From: Deltaproteobacteria bacterium UBA4427
GTDB taxonomy: Bacteria; Myxococcota_A; UBA9160; UBA4427
Direction: 5' to 3'
Length of the DNA stretch: 64,000 nucleotides
NCBI GenBank assembly: GCA_002390675.1
Contig: DGPZ01000003.1
Coordinates: forward strand, 17,985 to 81,984
Part shown: positions 8,564 to 17,077 of the stretch, piece after piece
Position numbering within the stretch: the first letter of the stretch is position 1
Layout: each line of letters opens with the position of its first letter
The notes under the pieces: model-generated
The model's database searches: none
What the model saw: only the letters and a program-made list of their open reading frames with translations
Told to the model about the DNA's origin: nothing
Program-made: the position numbers and the translations under genes

Positions 8564-9190
8564 TCAATCTTCCATTCGCTGCTTGAGTTGAGCTAGCACC
8601 GCGAACGGCGATTCAATTTTTTCGTCTTGGCAGTCACACCCTGCTTTGGAATCATTTGCGCGTGGCTGCCCGCAATGCGAGCACACCCCGAGACATTCCT
8701 CATCGCAAAGCGGTTGGATCGGCATCGCCAAAGCAATGACTTCTCCGAAGAAATCGTCAAGTCCGACGACAGCCCCACGGTAGAGCCCCGCTTCGAGGTC
8801 CTCTCCCAAGCTGACGCCGTTCTCCGCTAGGCCCCTTTCCCCCTCAGGATCCAAACCGCCTGCCCCGTCAAAAGTGCTGCGATTCCCCTGCTGATCGTCT
8901 CCAAGTCGATGAGGTTCGAGCACCAGCCGGTAGGGCTCACGAAGCCTATGAGGATAGCGCTTGCCGCAGCGGCCGCACTCCAGCAGGACCCTTCCTTCTA
9001 AATCACCTTCAATCAGGACGTCCTCGCCGGTGCGAGACGCCTTGAGGTCAAATCGGAACGGAAGCTCAGCAGAGACCCGTATTTCCTCCGATTCCGGCTC
9101 GCGAGCAGACCACCATTCGGGACTCGCTTCGAATTCGAAACGCTCCTGCTCATCGGTTAGCCGCTCGATCTGGATTCGGAACTCGGGCAT
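8564..9190 (-). CDS. DUF177 (YceD) family protein
   Basis: YceD/DUF177 proteins almost always lie upstream of rpmF and have been linked to 23S rRNA accumulation. This one has the family's 'LLECGRCGKRYPHRL' Cys pair and a C-terminal block 'LCDEECLGVCSHCGQPRAN', ending in 'SPFAVLAQLKQRMED'. The four Cys of the last block suggest metal binding, but that is inference. It is first in the fab-rib gene run and divergent from gltX. Confidence 0.93.
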   Translation of the reverse strand: MPEFRIQIERLTDEQERFEFEASPEWWSAREPESEEIRVSAELPFRFDLKASRTGEDVLIEGDLEGRVLLECGRCGKRYPHRLREPYRLVLEPHRLGDDQQGNRSTFDGAGGLDPEGERGLAENGVSLGEDLEAGLYRGAVVGLDDFFGEVIALAMPIQPLCDEECLGVCSHCGQPRANDSKAGCDCQDEKIESPFAVLAQLKQRMED

Positions 9191-9246
9191 CGGTGTAAAT
9201 GATATCCATCCGAATGACTCTGCCCCGCGATTTGACCGCTTTTGGG

Positions 9247-9269
9247 TACGGATCCGTCCTGGATCCGTA
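9247..9269. promoter_or_regulatory. Perfect 9+9 bp inverted repeat between divergent DUF177 operon and gltX
   Basis: The arms TACGGATCC and GGATCCGTA are separated by five bases, GTCCT. On the plus strand the right arm runs into TATAAA (9268-9273), a good -10 match pointing at gltX. On the minus strand the same edge reads TTTATACGG. No T-run follows on either side, so an operator fits better than a terminator. The cognate protein is unknown. Confidence 0.4.
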
Positions 9270-9435
9270 TAAACGGCGCTGCGGGCTGGCTAAATTCGGA
9301 TTCTCGTTGAAAAACCGGTCCCTTGGGTGGGTCACCGGCGTGGCCGGGGGAATAGCGCAGCCGCCGGGGATGGGGCAAGAAGCTGCACTAAATCACGCGA
9401 AGGATGCGTGGCAACTGCGATATGCTCGGCCCTCC

Positions 9436-10857
9436 ATGACCAACATTCGCACTCGATTCGCTCCCAGCCCCACGGGGTTTCTTCATATCGGCGGTGCCCG
9501 CACCGCTCTTTTTAACTGGGCCCTCACTCGCCGCCTCGGCGGCGAATTCGTGCTCCGAATCGAGGACACCGACCTCGAGCGGTCCACCCGCGAGTCGGAA
9601 CAGGCCGTCCTCGACGGGATGCGCTGGCTCGGAATCGATTGGGACGAGGGACCGCTGCGCCAAACCGACAACGCCGAGCGGCATGCGGCAGTCGTAGAGG
9701 ACCTGCTCTCGAAGGGGCGCGCCTATCGCTGCGTCTGCACCCGCGAAGAACTCGAATCCCGGCGGGAAGCGGATATCGCGGCCAACGGAAAGGGGATTTA
9801 CGACGGCACCTGCCGTGAAAAGAACTACGGCGACGATTGTGGAACGCATACGGTGCGGCTGCGAATCGATCGCGACAGTTCACTTCGCTGGGACGACCTG
9901 GTGTTTGGCCCGAGTGGCCAGGACGCAAGCGAAATAGGCGATGGCATCATCCGTCGCAGCGATGGTACCCCCCTCTATCACCTCGCCGTCGTAGTCGATG
10001 ACCTAGATATGGGCATCACTCACGTCGTTCGCGGCGCCGATCATCACAGCAACACGCCCTTTCAACTCGCGATCTATCGTGCCCTCGACGCGGATATTCC
10101 GATCTTCGCGCACGTGCCTTTGATCGTTGCCGAGAGCGGACGCAAGCTATCGAAACGAAAAGATCCCGTCTCGATTCAGCAATTCGAGGCTGACGGCTAT
10201 CTCCCGGAAGCCATGATCAACTGGCTCGCAAGGCTCGGCTGGTCGCATGGGGACCAGGAAGTTTTCTCCCGCGACGAGATCGTCGAGTTATTTGACCTCA
10301 CGCACGTCGGCCGATCCGGCGCGCAGGCGGATCCAGCCAAGCTCGAATGGCTCAGCCAGCATTACATCAAAGAACGGTCCAGCAAAGCTCTCTTTGAGGC
10401 GGTGAAGCCCTTCCTCGAAAACGTGACTGGCGGCCCCGTAGAGCGAGACGATCGCCTCGACCGGACCCTCGACCTCCTTCGCGAGCGCAGTAACCATCTC
10501 GTCGAAATGGCCGAGAAGGCTCGCTTCGTGTTATGCGACGAGATCGAAATCGAAGCAGGCGCAGCCAAAAAGCATCTGCGGCCCGTCGCTTTAGAGCCAC
10601 TGGAAGCATTGATCCCCGTACTCAAGGGGCTCGATGCCTGGACGTTAGAATCTCTTGAGGCTGCGTTCGAAGCGACCTGCAAATCCCTTGGCGATCTCAA
10701 GCTCGGCAAGCTCGCCCAACCCGTCCGTGTCGCGGTGACCGGAACCAGCGCCTCCCCGGGAATCTTTGAGACCGTCGAAGTCGTAGGACAAGAACTCGCC
10801 GTCGCGCGAATCCGCAAAGCCGTAGAGCTGATCAAAGCGCGGATAGCTGAAGGCTGA
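9436..10857 (+). CDS. gltX: Glutamyl-tRNA synthetase
   Basis: Class I synthetase that charges tRNA-Glu. It begins 'MTNIRTRFAPSPTGFLHIGG', which contains the HIGH-type motif; the KMSKS counterpart is 'RKLSKRKDPVS' near residue 237. The 473-residue length is standard. Codons could be read upstream to 9199, but that extension has no synthetase similarity, so ATG 9436 is preferred. It is the only plus-strand gene between the fab and pil clusters. A tRNA-Glu gene lies 4.7 kb away. Confidence 0.96.
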   Translation: MTNIRTRFAPSPTGFLHIGGARTALFNWALTRRLGGEFVLRIEDTDLERSTRESEQAVLDGMRWLGIDWDEGPLRQTDNAERHAAVVEDLLSKGRAYRCVCTREELESRREADIAANGKGIYDGTCREKNYGDDCGTHTVRLRIDRDSSLRWDDLVFGPSGQDASEIGDGIIRRSDGTPLYHLAVVVDDLDMGITHVVRGADHHSNTPFQLAIYRALDADIPIFAHVPLIVAESGRKLSKRKDPVSIQQFEADGYLPEAMINWLARLGWSHGDQEVFSRDEIVELFDLTHVGRSGAQADPAKLEWLSQHYIKERSSKALFEAVKPFLENVTGGPVERDDRLDRTLDLLRERSNHLVEMAEKARFVLCDEIEIEAGAAKKHLRPVALEPLEALIPVLKGLDAWTLESLEAAFEATCKSLGDLKLGKLAQPVRVAVTGTSASPGIFETVEVVGQELAVARIRKAVELIKARIAEG

Positions 10858-10884
10858 GTTCCGTAGCGAGCCGTTACGGTCGGC

Positions 10885-11757
10885 CTAGATCAGCTGAAAC
10901 AGCCACATCGGCGGCAGAAAAAGTACCGCGACAGTACCCATCGCGATCGCGGGAGCGAATCCAAAAGGACGCCCTAGCGCGCCGCGTGCAAGCGCCTGAG
11001 CTCCGCCTAACACGAGCCCGACCAAAGACGAAGCCAGGATCGTATCCAACACGCCGAAGGGCCCAACGACAGCCCCGATCATTCCAAGCAGCTTCACATC
11101 CCCAAGGCCGAGCCCTGGAAACCAAAGCCAATAGTCTGCTTCGCCAGGCGTCGGAAACGATTCGCCTTCGCCGGGCCAATGCTCGAATGTTCGCCCCATC
11201 GCCACAGAGACTCGGGCATGAAGAAATGCAACGAGCCAAAGTACTCCTCCGCCCACAATCGCCCCCGTCAGAGACTGGCGAAAAGCCCCGCCCAGCGATT
11301 GACCGTAGTAGGCAGCCGTCAGAGGAACGACGATCAGGGCTACAACCAACCCGCCGAGCGAAATCGAGTCGGGAATAATTTGATGATCGTAGTCAATCAG
11401 TGCGGCAGCGATCAGCCCGGCCACAAAAACGCAATAGAGCGCCGTCCACCACGTCGGGCCAAAGCGCCAGGCGACCGCGCTAAAGAGCAGCCCGGTCAGA
11501 AGCTCAACGGCGGGGTATCGAAGCGAAATAGAAAGCTCGCATTGCCGGCAGCGCCCTCGAAGCCAGAGATACGAAAGCACAGGGACATTGTCCCAAGGCT
11601 TGATCGCAGTCTCGCAGCTCGGACAGTGCGAGGGCGGAAAGACCACACTCAGCTCAAGCGGCACTCGATGGATCACGACATTCAAAAACGAGCCAACGAG
11701 TACTCCGAGGGTCAATGCGATCGGCAGTAGCGCCCCCGGCGCGATTTCGATCGTCAT
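10885..11757 (-). CDS. pilD: Type IV prepilin peptidase/N-methyltransferase PilD
   Basis: PilD cleaves and N-methylates prepilins in the inner membrane. The cytoplasmic zinc loop has two CxxC pairs ('HCPSCETAIKPW' and 'RCRQCELSISLRYP'). Both catalytic aspartates are in place, in 'ALIDYDHQIIPDSISL' and 'GLGLGDVKLLGMIGA'. About eight hydrophobic segments are visible over 290 residues. It is last in a pilA-pilG-pilH-pilI-pilD run, the same order as in Myxococcus xanthus. It converges on gltX, 27 bases away. Confidence 0.96.
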   Translation of the reverse strand: MTIEIAPGALLPIALTLGVLVGSFLNVVIHRVPLELSVVFPPSHCPSCETAIKPWDNVPVLSYLWLRGRCRQCELSISLRYPAVELLTGLLFSAVAWRFGPTWWTALYCVFVAGLIAAALIDYDHQIIPDSISLGGLVVALIVVPLTAAYYGQSLGGAFRQSLTGAIVGGGVLWLVAFLHARVSVAMGRTFEHWPGEGESFPTPGEADYWLWFPGLGLGDVKLLGMIGAVVGPFGVLDTILASSLVGLVLGGAQALARGALGRPFGFAPAIAMGTVAVLFLPPMWLFQLI

Positions 11758-11853
11758 GTTCCCCCCGTCCCCAATGATTCGACCCTCTCGTACGTTACGT
11801 CACTAAGCGAAGGCGTACTCACGAATTCCCGGAACCGCACCCCCACGCTTCTT

Positions 11854-12630
11854 CTACTTGAAGTCGCGTCGGCTGAAAATCATGGCCCCAAGAATCAAAG
11901 TGCAGACCGTGTATCCCACCGCATATACGAATGCGAGACCGATTTCACCCGAATCAATAGGGAGGCCGTGGACCGCCTCAAGAGTCTTATTGAACACTTC
12001 GAAGTCCGGCATCAGCAAGAAGACAAAATTGGCCATCGTCGTGACGGTCCCGACCTCCGACTGTTGCCCAAGTGCATGAAGATCGCGAGAGAGGTGCCCG
12101 ATCATCCAGAGTCCGACCGAGAAGAGCGCTGCCAGCATCGGCGTGGTGAATGATGAGAAGAAAGTGGCGATCGCAACGACCACCATCAACTCGAGTCCGA
12201 TCAATACAATCGCTACTAAGTGATCCAAACCAAGCGGCGCGCCGGCAAGCAGCGACACAATTGCGAAGGCGCCGGCCATAAGGGCGAGAAGAAGCCAAAC
12301 GGTGAACGTGAGGCCAGCCCATTTCCCTACCAAAAACTCGTTCCGGGAGACTGGCTTCGAGAGGATCGTAAAAATGGTGCGGCGATCGACTTCGTTGTGG
12401 ATCAATCCTATGCCGACGAAGATGGCGATCCCCACGCTGAAGAATCGAATCGCAGCAAGCCCCATGTCCTGCAGGATCTCGTGAACTTCGACATAAGAAA
12501 GCGTCGCGAGGACGACCCCCGAAGAGATCATCACGACGCTGAACCCGAGAAGCATATAAAGAAGCTTATTCCGAATGGCTTCGCGGAAGGTGTTATTCGC
12601 AAGCGCGTAGATTCGGCTCAGCGAGTTCAT
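11854..12630 (-). CDS. pilI: ABC-2 type permease, PilI-like
   Basis: A 258-residue integral membrane protein with about six hydrophobic helices, for example 'LLYMLLGFSVVMISSGVVL' and 'FSVGIAIFVGIGLIHNEV'. The motif 'DRRTIFTILSKPVSRNEFLV' is typical of ABC-2 permeases. Its ATG overlaps the ATPase gene stop by 4 bases, so the two form one transporter. Its position between pilH and pilD matches Myxococcus pilI, required there for type IV pilus biogenesis. The transported substrate is not known. The symbol rests on synteny. Confidence 0.8.
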   Translation of the reverse strand: MNSLSRIYALANNTFREAIRNKLLYMLLGFSVVMISSGVVLATLSYVEVHEILQDMGLAAIRFFSVGIAIFVGIGLIHNEVDRRTIFTILSKPVSRNEFLVGKWAGLTFTVWLLLALMAGAFAIVSLLAGAPLGLDHLVAIVLIGLELMVVVAIATFFSSFTTPMLAALFSVGLWMIGHLSRDLHALGQQSEVGTVTTMANFVFLLMPDFEVFNKTLEAVHGLPIDSGEIGLAFVYAVGYTVCTLILGAMIFSRRDFK

Positions 12631-13586
12631 TCCGGTGCCCCCCCTGCTCGAACAGCATCAAGAAACACATCTTCTAGGGAATTTCGCTGCGGCGTAACGG
12701 ACACAACTTCCGCCCCCGCAGATATTGCCGAATCAAGCACTTGATGCACATCCTTCTCGGCCACTTGAAGCTCGACCCGATCGCCAAGCCCCCGCATCTT
12801 GAGATCGAAGCGTTCTCCTAGACTATCTGCGGTTTCCGGCGGCAAGCCGCCTAGCACGACGTCGGTCTTCCGACCGGCCTCCGGCAGAAAATCTTCAATT
12901 CGGCCCTGATGCCTAATCTGTCCCTTAACGATGATCGCCACCCGGTCGCAGATCATTTCGACGTCGGGCAAAATATGAGTGTTCATGAAGACGGTCTTCC
13001 CATCTGCCCGAAGCGACAGGATGAGATCTCGAATCTCTTTGCGGCCCAAGGGGTCGAGACCACTCATGGGCTCGTCTAAAAACACGACCTTTGGGTCATG
13101 AATAAGCGCTTGAGCGATTCCGACGCGCTGAAGCATTCCCTTGGAGAAGGTTTTCAACCGGGCATCCATAGCGTGTCCGAGGTTCACCGTTCCAAGCAGT
13201 TGATCTACCCGTCGCGCGCGCTCCGACGCAGGCACACCCGAGAGGCGCGCGTAGAAATCAAGGATCTCCCGCGCTGTTAGGAAAGGATAGAAATAGGGAT
13301 TCTCAGGCAGAAATCCGACCTGATGCCGAAACTCAGACTCAGCCACATCGCAGCCGAGAATCGAAGCCGATCCCTCAGTTGCGCGAATCAGTCCCATCAA
13401 AACTTTTAGCGTCGTCGTTTTCCCCGCACCGTTAGGCCCAACAAATCCGAAGATCTCGTTCTCATGAACATCAAAGGTCACGCCGTGCAAGATGCGTTTT
13501 CGCCTTAAGCCAAAGCCCGGGCGAAAATCTTTAACGACGTCGCAGACCCGAACGATCGTTTCTCGCTCATCCGTCACGTGGCTCAT
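12627..13586 (-). CDS. pilH: ABC transporter ATPase, PilH-like
   Basis: The ATPase partner of the adjacent permease. Walker A is 'GFVGPNGAGKTTTLKVLMGL', the signature 'LKTFSKGMLQRVGIAQAL', Walker B 'KVVFLDEPMSGLDPLGRKEI', and the H-loop is in 'FMNTHILPDVEMICDRVA'. The start is put at ATG 13586 (MSHVTDERET), overlapping the TPR gene by 20 bases; a longer frame adds non-homologous residues. The pilG-pilH-pilI order is that of Myxococcus, where the PilH ABC protein is needed for pili and social motility. Confidence 0.85.
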   Translation of the reverse strand: MSHVTDERETIVRVCDVVKDFRPGFGLRRKRILHGVTFDVHENEIFGFVGPNGAGKTTTLKVLMGLIRATEGSASILGCDVAESEFRHQVGFLPENPYFYPFLTAREILDFYARLSGVPASERARRVDQLLGTVNLGHAMDARLKTFSKGMLQRVGIAQALIHDPKVVFLDEPMSGLDPLGRKEIRDLILSLRADGKTVFMNTHILPDVEMICDRVAIIVKGQIRHQGRIEDFLPEAGRKTDVVLGGLPPETADSLGERFDLKMRGLGDRVELQVAEKDVHQVLDSAISAGAEVVSVTPQRNSLEDVFLDAVRAGGAPE

Positions 13587-14553
13587 CCTCCTGGCCTCGA
13601 GGCCCCTTCGTTTGTCGTTCGGATTGCTCGTCAGGCTTAAAAACCGCCGATTCGATGCCCGAGTAGTGCACTTCGTAGCGTGCACCCAAATAGGTTGAAA
13701 CGATTCGGCCCTCTCGGTCCAGCTCCCAAACCGAGCCGCGCCTAAGGCTTGCCGGCATCGAATCGGGTTCGGGGCTCGGCAGTTTCTGGAGCACCCTATG
13801 CTTCCCGCGGATCAAGTCACCGACGGAAAGGATGTCGTATCCGGTAAGTTGCTGGTACGCCTCGCGGGCCCGATCAAGATGGCGGGCTTTGTGTTCAATC
13901 TCGATTTCATCAAGGGCGCCTTCGATTTTCGCGATCTCGGATTCGTCGTCAGTCGACACAAGAAGCTGACGGAGAAAGATCTCCGCAACATCGATGTCGC
14001 CCTTCTGACTCTTCAGCCTCGCCAGGAGCCGCGGCAGATAGGCGGGCGATCCCTCGTTTTTGACGGCGCCCTCGAGCGCGCTCGCAGCCGCTTCAAAATC
14101 TCCGAGATAGTAAAACTGGTTAAAGCCGAGGTAGAAATAGTTCCGCCAGTCCTCGGGATGAAATTCGATGGCGCGTTCGAGCAAGAGGTTGGCATCGCGA
14201 ACCTGCTCTTCGGAGTGTGTCATCCAAACAGCCGCAAAGCGGTAGGGGTGATCGACATATGGATTCAATGTCGTCACGACATCCACGAGCTTGCCTAGAT
14301 GGCTGGCGGTATCGGCATCGATAACGTCATTCACCCCTGCAACCTGAACGGCTTGTAGCCAGTAGTAGTCCGCAAGAATCGCATCGAATCCAAGCGATGC
14401 GGCTTCGATGACATGAGGTGCGGGAACGAAAGCCTCACCACGATCGGTGCGAGTCTCATTAGGTAGGCGAGCGTGTACCCAACCTGTCGCACATACCGCG
14501 GCAATCAAGGCCGCCACCTGAATCAGCTTCGGGGACACCCCGCCATCCTCCAA
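13567..14553 (-). CDS. pilG: TPR protein at the pilG position
   Basis: A 328-residue protein with one N-terminal hydrophobic segment ('LIQVAALIAAVCATGWVHA'), probably a membrane anchor, then a helical region with TPR-like repeats ('LLLERAIEFHPEDWRNYF', 'YYLGDFEAAASALEGAVK'). The tail is charged and Gln/Glu-rich. It stands between pilA and the pilH-like ATPase, where Myxococcus has pilG. It probably faces the periplasm and works with the ABC transporter in pilus assembly or export. Function is assigned by position more than by sequence. Confidence 0.65.
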   Translation of the reverse strand: MEDGGVSPKLIQVAALIAAVCATGWVHARLPNETRTDRGEAFVPAPHVIEAASLGFDAILADYYWLQAVQVAGVNDVIDADTASHLGKLVDVVTTLNPYVDHPYRFAAVWMTHSEEQVRDANLLLERAIEFHPEDWRNYFYLGFNQFYYLGDFEAAASALEGAVKNEGSPAYLPRLLARLKSQKGDIDVAEIFLRQLLVSTDDESEIAKIEGALDEIEIEHKARHLDRAREAYQQLTGYDILSVGDLIRGKHRVLQKLPSPEPDSMPASLRRGSVWELDREGRIVSTYLGARYEVHYSGIESAVFKPDEQSERQTKGPRGQEDEPRDG

Positions 14554-14609
14554 TGGTACGACCGCTCGGTAGAACGGCCTCGCTCTCTCAAAGAGAGCTG
14601 GAACGAGCT

Positions 14610-15188
14610 TCAGAAGTCGTCTGCGACCATGACGCGAGCAACTTCGTTGAATGCGCGGTCTCCGCCTGAAATCGGCGGGGACTGGTTGCCACCCTGACCA
14701 GTTTCGCAGAAGCCACCAAGCGCATCAGGATGCGTGTAAAGGACAACCGAGAGACTCTCGTCACCGTCTAAGTTTCCGTAGGCGGAAGCCGTGAAGCAGG
14801 CTTCTGTACAGGTACAGGTGCCTGTCAACGGATCCACCGGCGTGGCCGTGTCGTAGTCAAAGAATACGTTGCCATCCGGAACCCAACCGACTTCAGCGAA
14901 GGCTGTATTAAGAGGCGTCTTGTCGCGCTTAATCGTGGTCGGAGCCGCACCAAGCGTGAAGCCCGGCTCTGCCGCGACGGGCACAAAGTTGTTGTACTCA
15001 GCGAAGTAGGACTTCTGGGATTTCGCCAGAGAACCAAGATTCGCGAAAGCCTCAGCTCGCTTCGCTGTGAGCTGGTAGTTGATGAATGAGGGAATCGCGA
15101 CCGAAGCTAGGACTCCAATGATCGCGACAACGACCATAAGCTCAACGAGAGTGAACCCGCTAGACAGTTTCTCGCGCTTGCTAATCAT
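14610..15188 (-). CDS. pilA: Type IV major pilin PilA
   Basis: A 192-residue prepilin. The short leader 'MISKREKLSSG' ends in Gly and is followed by the mature 'FTLVELMVVVAIIGVLASVA', the type III signal with Glu at +5. The C-terminal part has cysteines in 'TGTCTCTEACFTASAYG' and 'GGFCETGQGG', which could form the D-region disulfide. The ATG at 15188 is chosen for its leader length and the AGGGAGAACGTG ribosome site. No consensus sigma-54 promoter is visible upstream, unlike pilA in Myxococcus and Geobacter. The processing enzyme is 3 kb downstream. Confidence 0.93.
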   Translation of the reverse strand: MISKREKLSSGFTLVELMVVVAIIGVLASVAIPSFINYQLTAKRAEAFANLGSLAKSQKSYFAEYNNFVPVAAEPGFTLGAAPTTIKRDKTPLNTAFAEVGWVPDGNVFFDYDTATPVDPLTGTCTCTEACFTASAYGNLDGDESLSVVLYTHPDALGGFCETGQGGNQSPPISGGDRAFNEVARVMVADDF

Positions 15189-15538
15189 CACGTTCTCCCT
15201 GTGGGGTGATTCACATTCTCGCGAATATTGCCGACAAGCCCCTTCTCTAGAAGAGCAAGAGCAACGCGCGTCTCCGAAGGCGCGCACCATGATGTCTATC
15301 GGCAAGTGTCGCTGCACTCTTTAGTGAACACGACGACTTCCAGACTCCCTACCTCGTGAGTTCACCTGAGGGATTCCTGTTTTCCACAACACCAAGTGAC
15401 AACCCTCGGCAATCGGAGCCCCAGCGAGGTACCCGCGCACGACGGATAACCGCACCACGGGAGACTTCTCACCTCAACGGTATTCAGCACAGTTGACAGT
15501 CGATGAAGCAGCCGGCTAGTCTCGCCCCGCTTCCGCGC
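15189..15538. other. Noncoding stretch between pilA and tRNA-Glu
   Basis: About 350 bases divide pilA (leftward) from tRNA-Glu (rightward), so both promoters must lie here. On the plus strand the tRNA promoter candidate sits at the right edge. On the pilA side I see a small GC hairpin at about 15266-15285 (GCGCG / CGCGC) inside the likely 5' leader. No gene is evident. Confidence 0.5.
15493..15522 (+). promoter_or_regulatory. Predicted promoter of tRNA-Glu
   Basis: A perfect -35 TTGACA (15493-15498) is followed after 18 bases by TAGTCT (15517-15522), a weak -10. The expected transcription start falls about 10 bases before the mature tRNA 5' end. Confidence 0.4.
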
Positions 15539-15614
15539 GCTCCCATCGTCTAGTGGCCTAGGACGTGGCCCTCTCAAGGCCGAAACACGGGTTCGAGTCC
15601 CGTTGGGAGCGCCA
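15539..15614 (+). tRNA. tRNA-Glu (anticodon CTC)
   Basis: The 76-base cloverleaf has acceptor arms GCTCCCA and TGGGAGC. The D-arm follows; the anticodon stem GGCC/GGCC encloses the loop CTCTCAA, giving anticodon CTC. The T-arm is CGGGTTCGAGTCCCG. The discriminator G is followed by an encoded CCA. It reads GAG codons. Confidence 0.95.
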
Positions 15615-15824
15615 TCCTTCTTCTCGCTGCCTCGCTACTGGCTGCTGTTTTACAACTGTTGCCGGGTGGTGCAGGTGCAGCTCCATGCGTAGGCGTAGTG
15701 GCAGTCCAGCCTAGTCGGCTGCTCTCTATTACGCCGAAACGACCGCACTGGCAGTCCACTGCAACGCAGGTGAATTTGCTGCTGCCCAAGGCGGCCGCGA
15801 ACGCCGGCGCATACGGATGATCGA

Positions 15825-16412
15825 TTGAGCTCTGAGTTTGCCTTCGCGTTCCTGGATTGTGAATTTGGTGGTCTCGATGTCGAGATTCACGACCTGACTG
15901 AAGTCGGGATCATCATGACCGACGCCCGCCTCGTGGAATCCACGGAAGCGCAGTGGCGAGTTCGCTCCCGCCCCGAGCGCATCTCCAAGGAAGCTGCGGA
16001 GATCTTTGGATACGACGAAGCACTCTGGGCTAAAGCTCCGGGCGTGCGCCAAGTGCTCACCGAGATCGTTGAAATGCTTCCGAAGGACCGCAAGGTCATT
16101 CCCGCCGGACAAAACGTGCGGATGGACGTGATCTTTCTTGAACGTGCTTTCAAGAAGTGCGGGATCCCCTACCCCTTCGACTATCACGTTCTGGACCTCG
16201 CGACGCTCTTCTACTCTTGGTCGCTTATCGCCGGAGAACCCGCACGCTCGGTTTCCCTCCGACAAGCCGCTACGACCGCCGGCCTACTCGGAGACGGTGG
16301 CGTGGCGCATCGCGCGCTCGAAGACGCCCGCCTCACCCTCGAGTGCTATCGCCACTACATCGCGCGCCTCGCACCTCGAGACCCAGCAGAGTTGCCGGCG
16401 CCTCCCGAGTAG
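15825..16412 (+). CDS. DEDDh 3'-5' exonuclease (DnaQ/RNase T-like)
   Basis: A 195-residue single-domain exonuclease. Exo I is 'FAFLDCEFGGLDVEIHDLTE' with the Asp/Glu pair. Exo II falls around 'AGQNVRMDVIFLERAFK', and Exo III is 'AHRALEDARLTLECYRHY' with the His and Asp of the DEDDh type. The start is taken as TTG 15825, since the nearby ATG is out of frame and soon meets a stop. It could trim RNA or DNA ends. It stands alone after tRNA-Glu, so tRNA processing is possible but unproven. Confidence 0.8.
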   Translation: MSSEFAFAFLDCEFGGLDVEIHDLTEVGIIMTDARLVESTEAQWRVRSRPERISKEAAEIFGYDEALWAKAPGVRQVLTEIVEMLPKDRKVIPAGQNVRMDVIFLERAFKKCGIPYPFDYHVLDLATLFYSWSLIAGEPARSVSLRQAATTAGLLGDGGVAHRALEDARLTLECYRHYIARLAPRDPAELPAPPE

Positions 16413-16489
16413 ACACCGGGACTCTCGAAGGCCGACGACACCCTCATCTTTGCGCGTCGCTCAGCCCGGATCCTCACGCCACCAGGCCC

Positions 16490-17077
16490 TCACACCACAC
16501 GTGCGCGCCATTTATCGAGAGCTCGCAGATCGATGCGGCCTAACAGCGAGACCGCCCATCGTCCCCACCAGGTCGTTGGGTTAAAACGCAGCGCTGTGGC
16601 AAAGTCCAGCAGCACGGGATGACCGTCTTCCCCAGCCAGCACATTGCTCCTATGTCTCAGATCGAGATGTACGAGCCCCCTGGCATGCATGTCCTCGACC
16701 CCAGTCTGGAGCTCTGGAAGAAACTCGGCGGGCAGCGTCCCGCGCAGCGAACGCGACAGAAGCACCCCCGGACGATATTCCAGTATAATTGCAAGTTCGT
16801 CGACTCTGCCTAATAACCGGGGAACCGCGGCAAGTCCTTCCAGATGCCGGTAGGCCTGCTCCTCGCGGCGCAGGCTCCAAGGGCCCAGCCAACGTCTAAC
16901 CCAACCGGACCGTGGCGAGAAATCTTTGACCACCACAGGCCCCGCCTCTGTTTGCACGAGTAGTACGTCGGGATTGCCCCAGCCTCCGCGATGGAGCATC
17001 TCCTTGGCGCTTTTTTCGATTTCGGATCGGCATAGCAGCCCCTCCGATGGGGGCCGCCCGGCTCGCAACTCGCTCAC
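16490..17077 (-). CDS. Small RIO/WaaP-like protein or sugar kinase
   Basis: A 195-residue kinase-fold protein. It keeps a possible ATP-lysine in 'GPVVVKDFSPRSGW', the catalytic loop 'GLVHLDLRHRSNVLAGED' (HxD...N pattern) and a metal-binding 'HPVLLDFATALRF' in place of DFG. The glycine loop and the large C-lobe are reduced, as in RIO and lipopolysaccharide (WaaP/KdkA-type) kinases. A GTG start at 17077 overlaps the stop of the methyltransferase gene by 4 bases. Pairing with a membrane methyltransferase hints at lipid or envelope modification; the substrate is unknown. Confidence 0.7.
   Translation of the reverse strand: MSELRAGRPPSEGLLCRSEIEKSAKEMLHRGGWGNPDVLLVQTEAGPVVVKDFSPRSGWVRRWLGPWSLRREEQAYRHLEGLAAVPRLLGRVDELAIILEYRPGVLLSRSLRGTLPAEFLPELQTGVEDMHARGLVHLDLRHRSNVLAGEDGHPVLLDFATALRFNPTTWWGRWAVSLLGRIDLRALDKWRARVV

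Noticed and set aside
15189..15538. Sigma-54 promoter for pilA
   Set aside because: No GG-N10-GC arrangement with a TTGC core; TGCAGCGACACTTGCC lacks the essential GG.
15574..15789. Minus-strand open frame ending in MALPTGLEPVFRP over the tRNA-Glu
   Set aside because: That ending is a well-known false translation of tRNA T-arms; the frame overlaps the tRNA and has no protein features.
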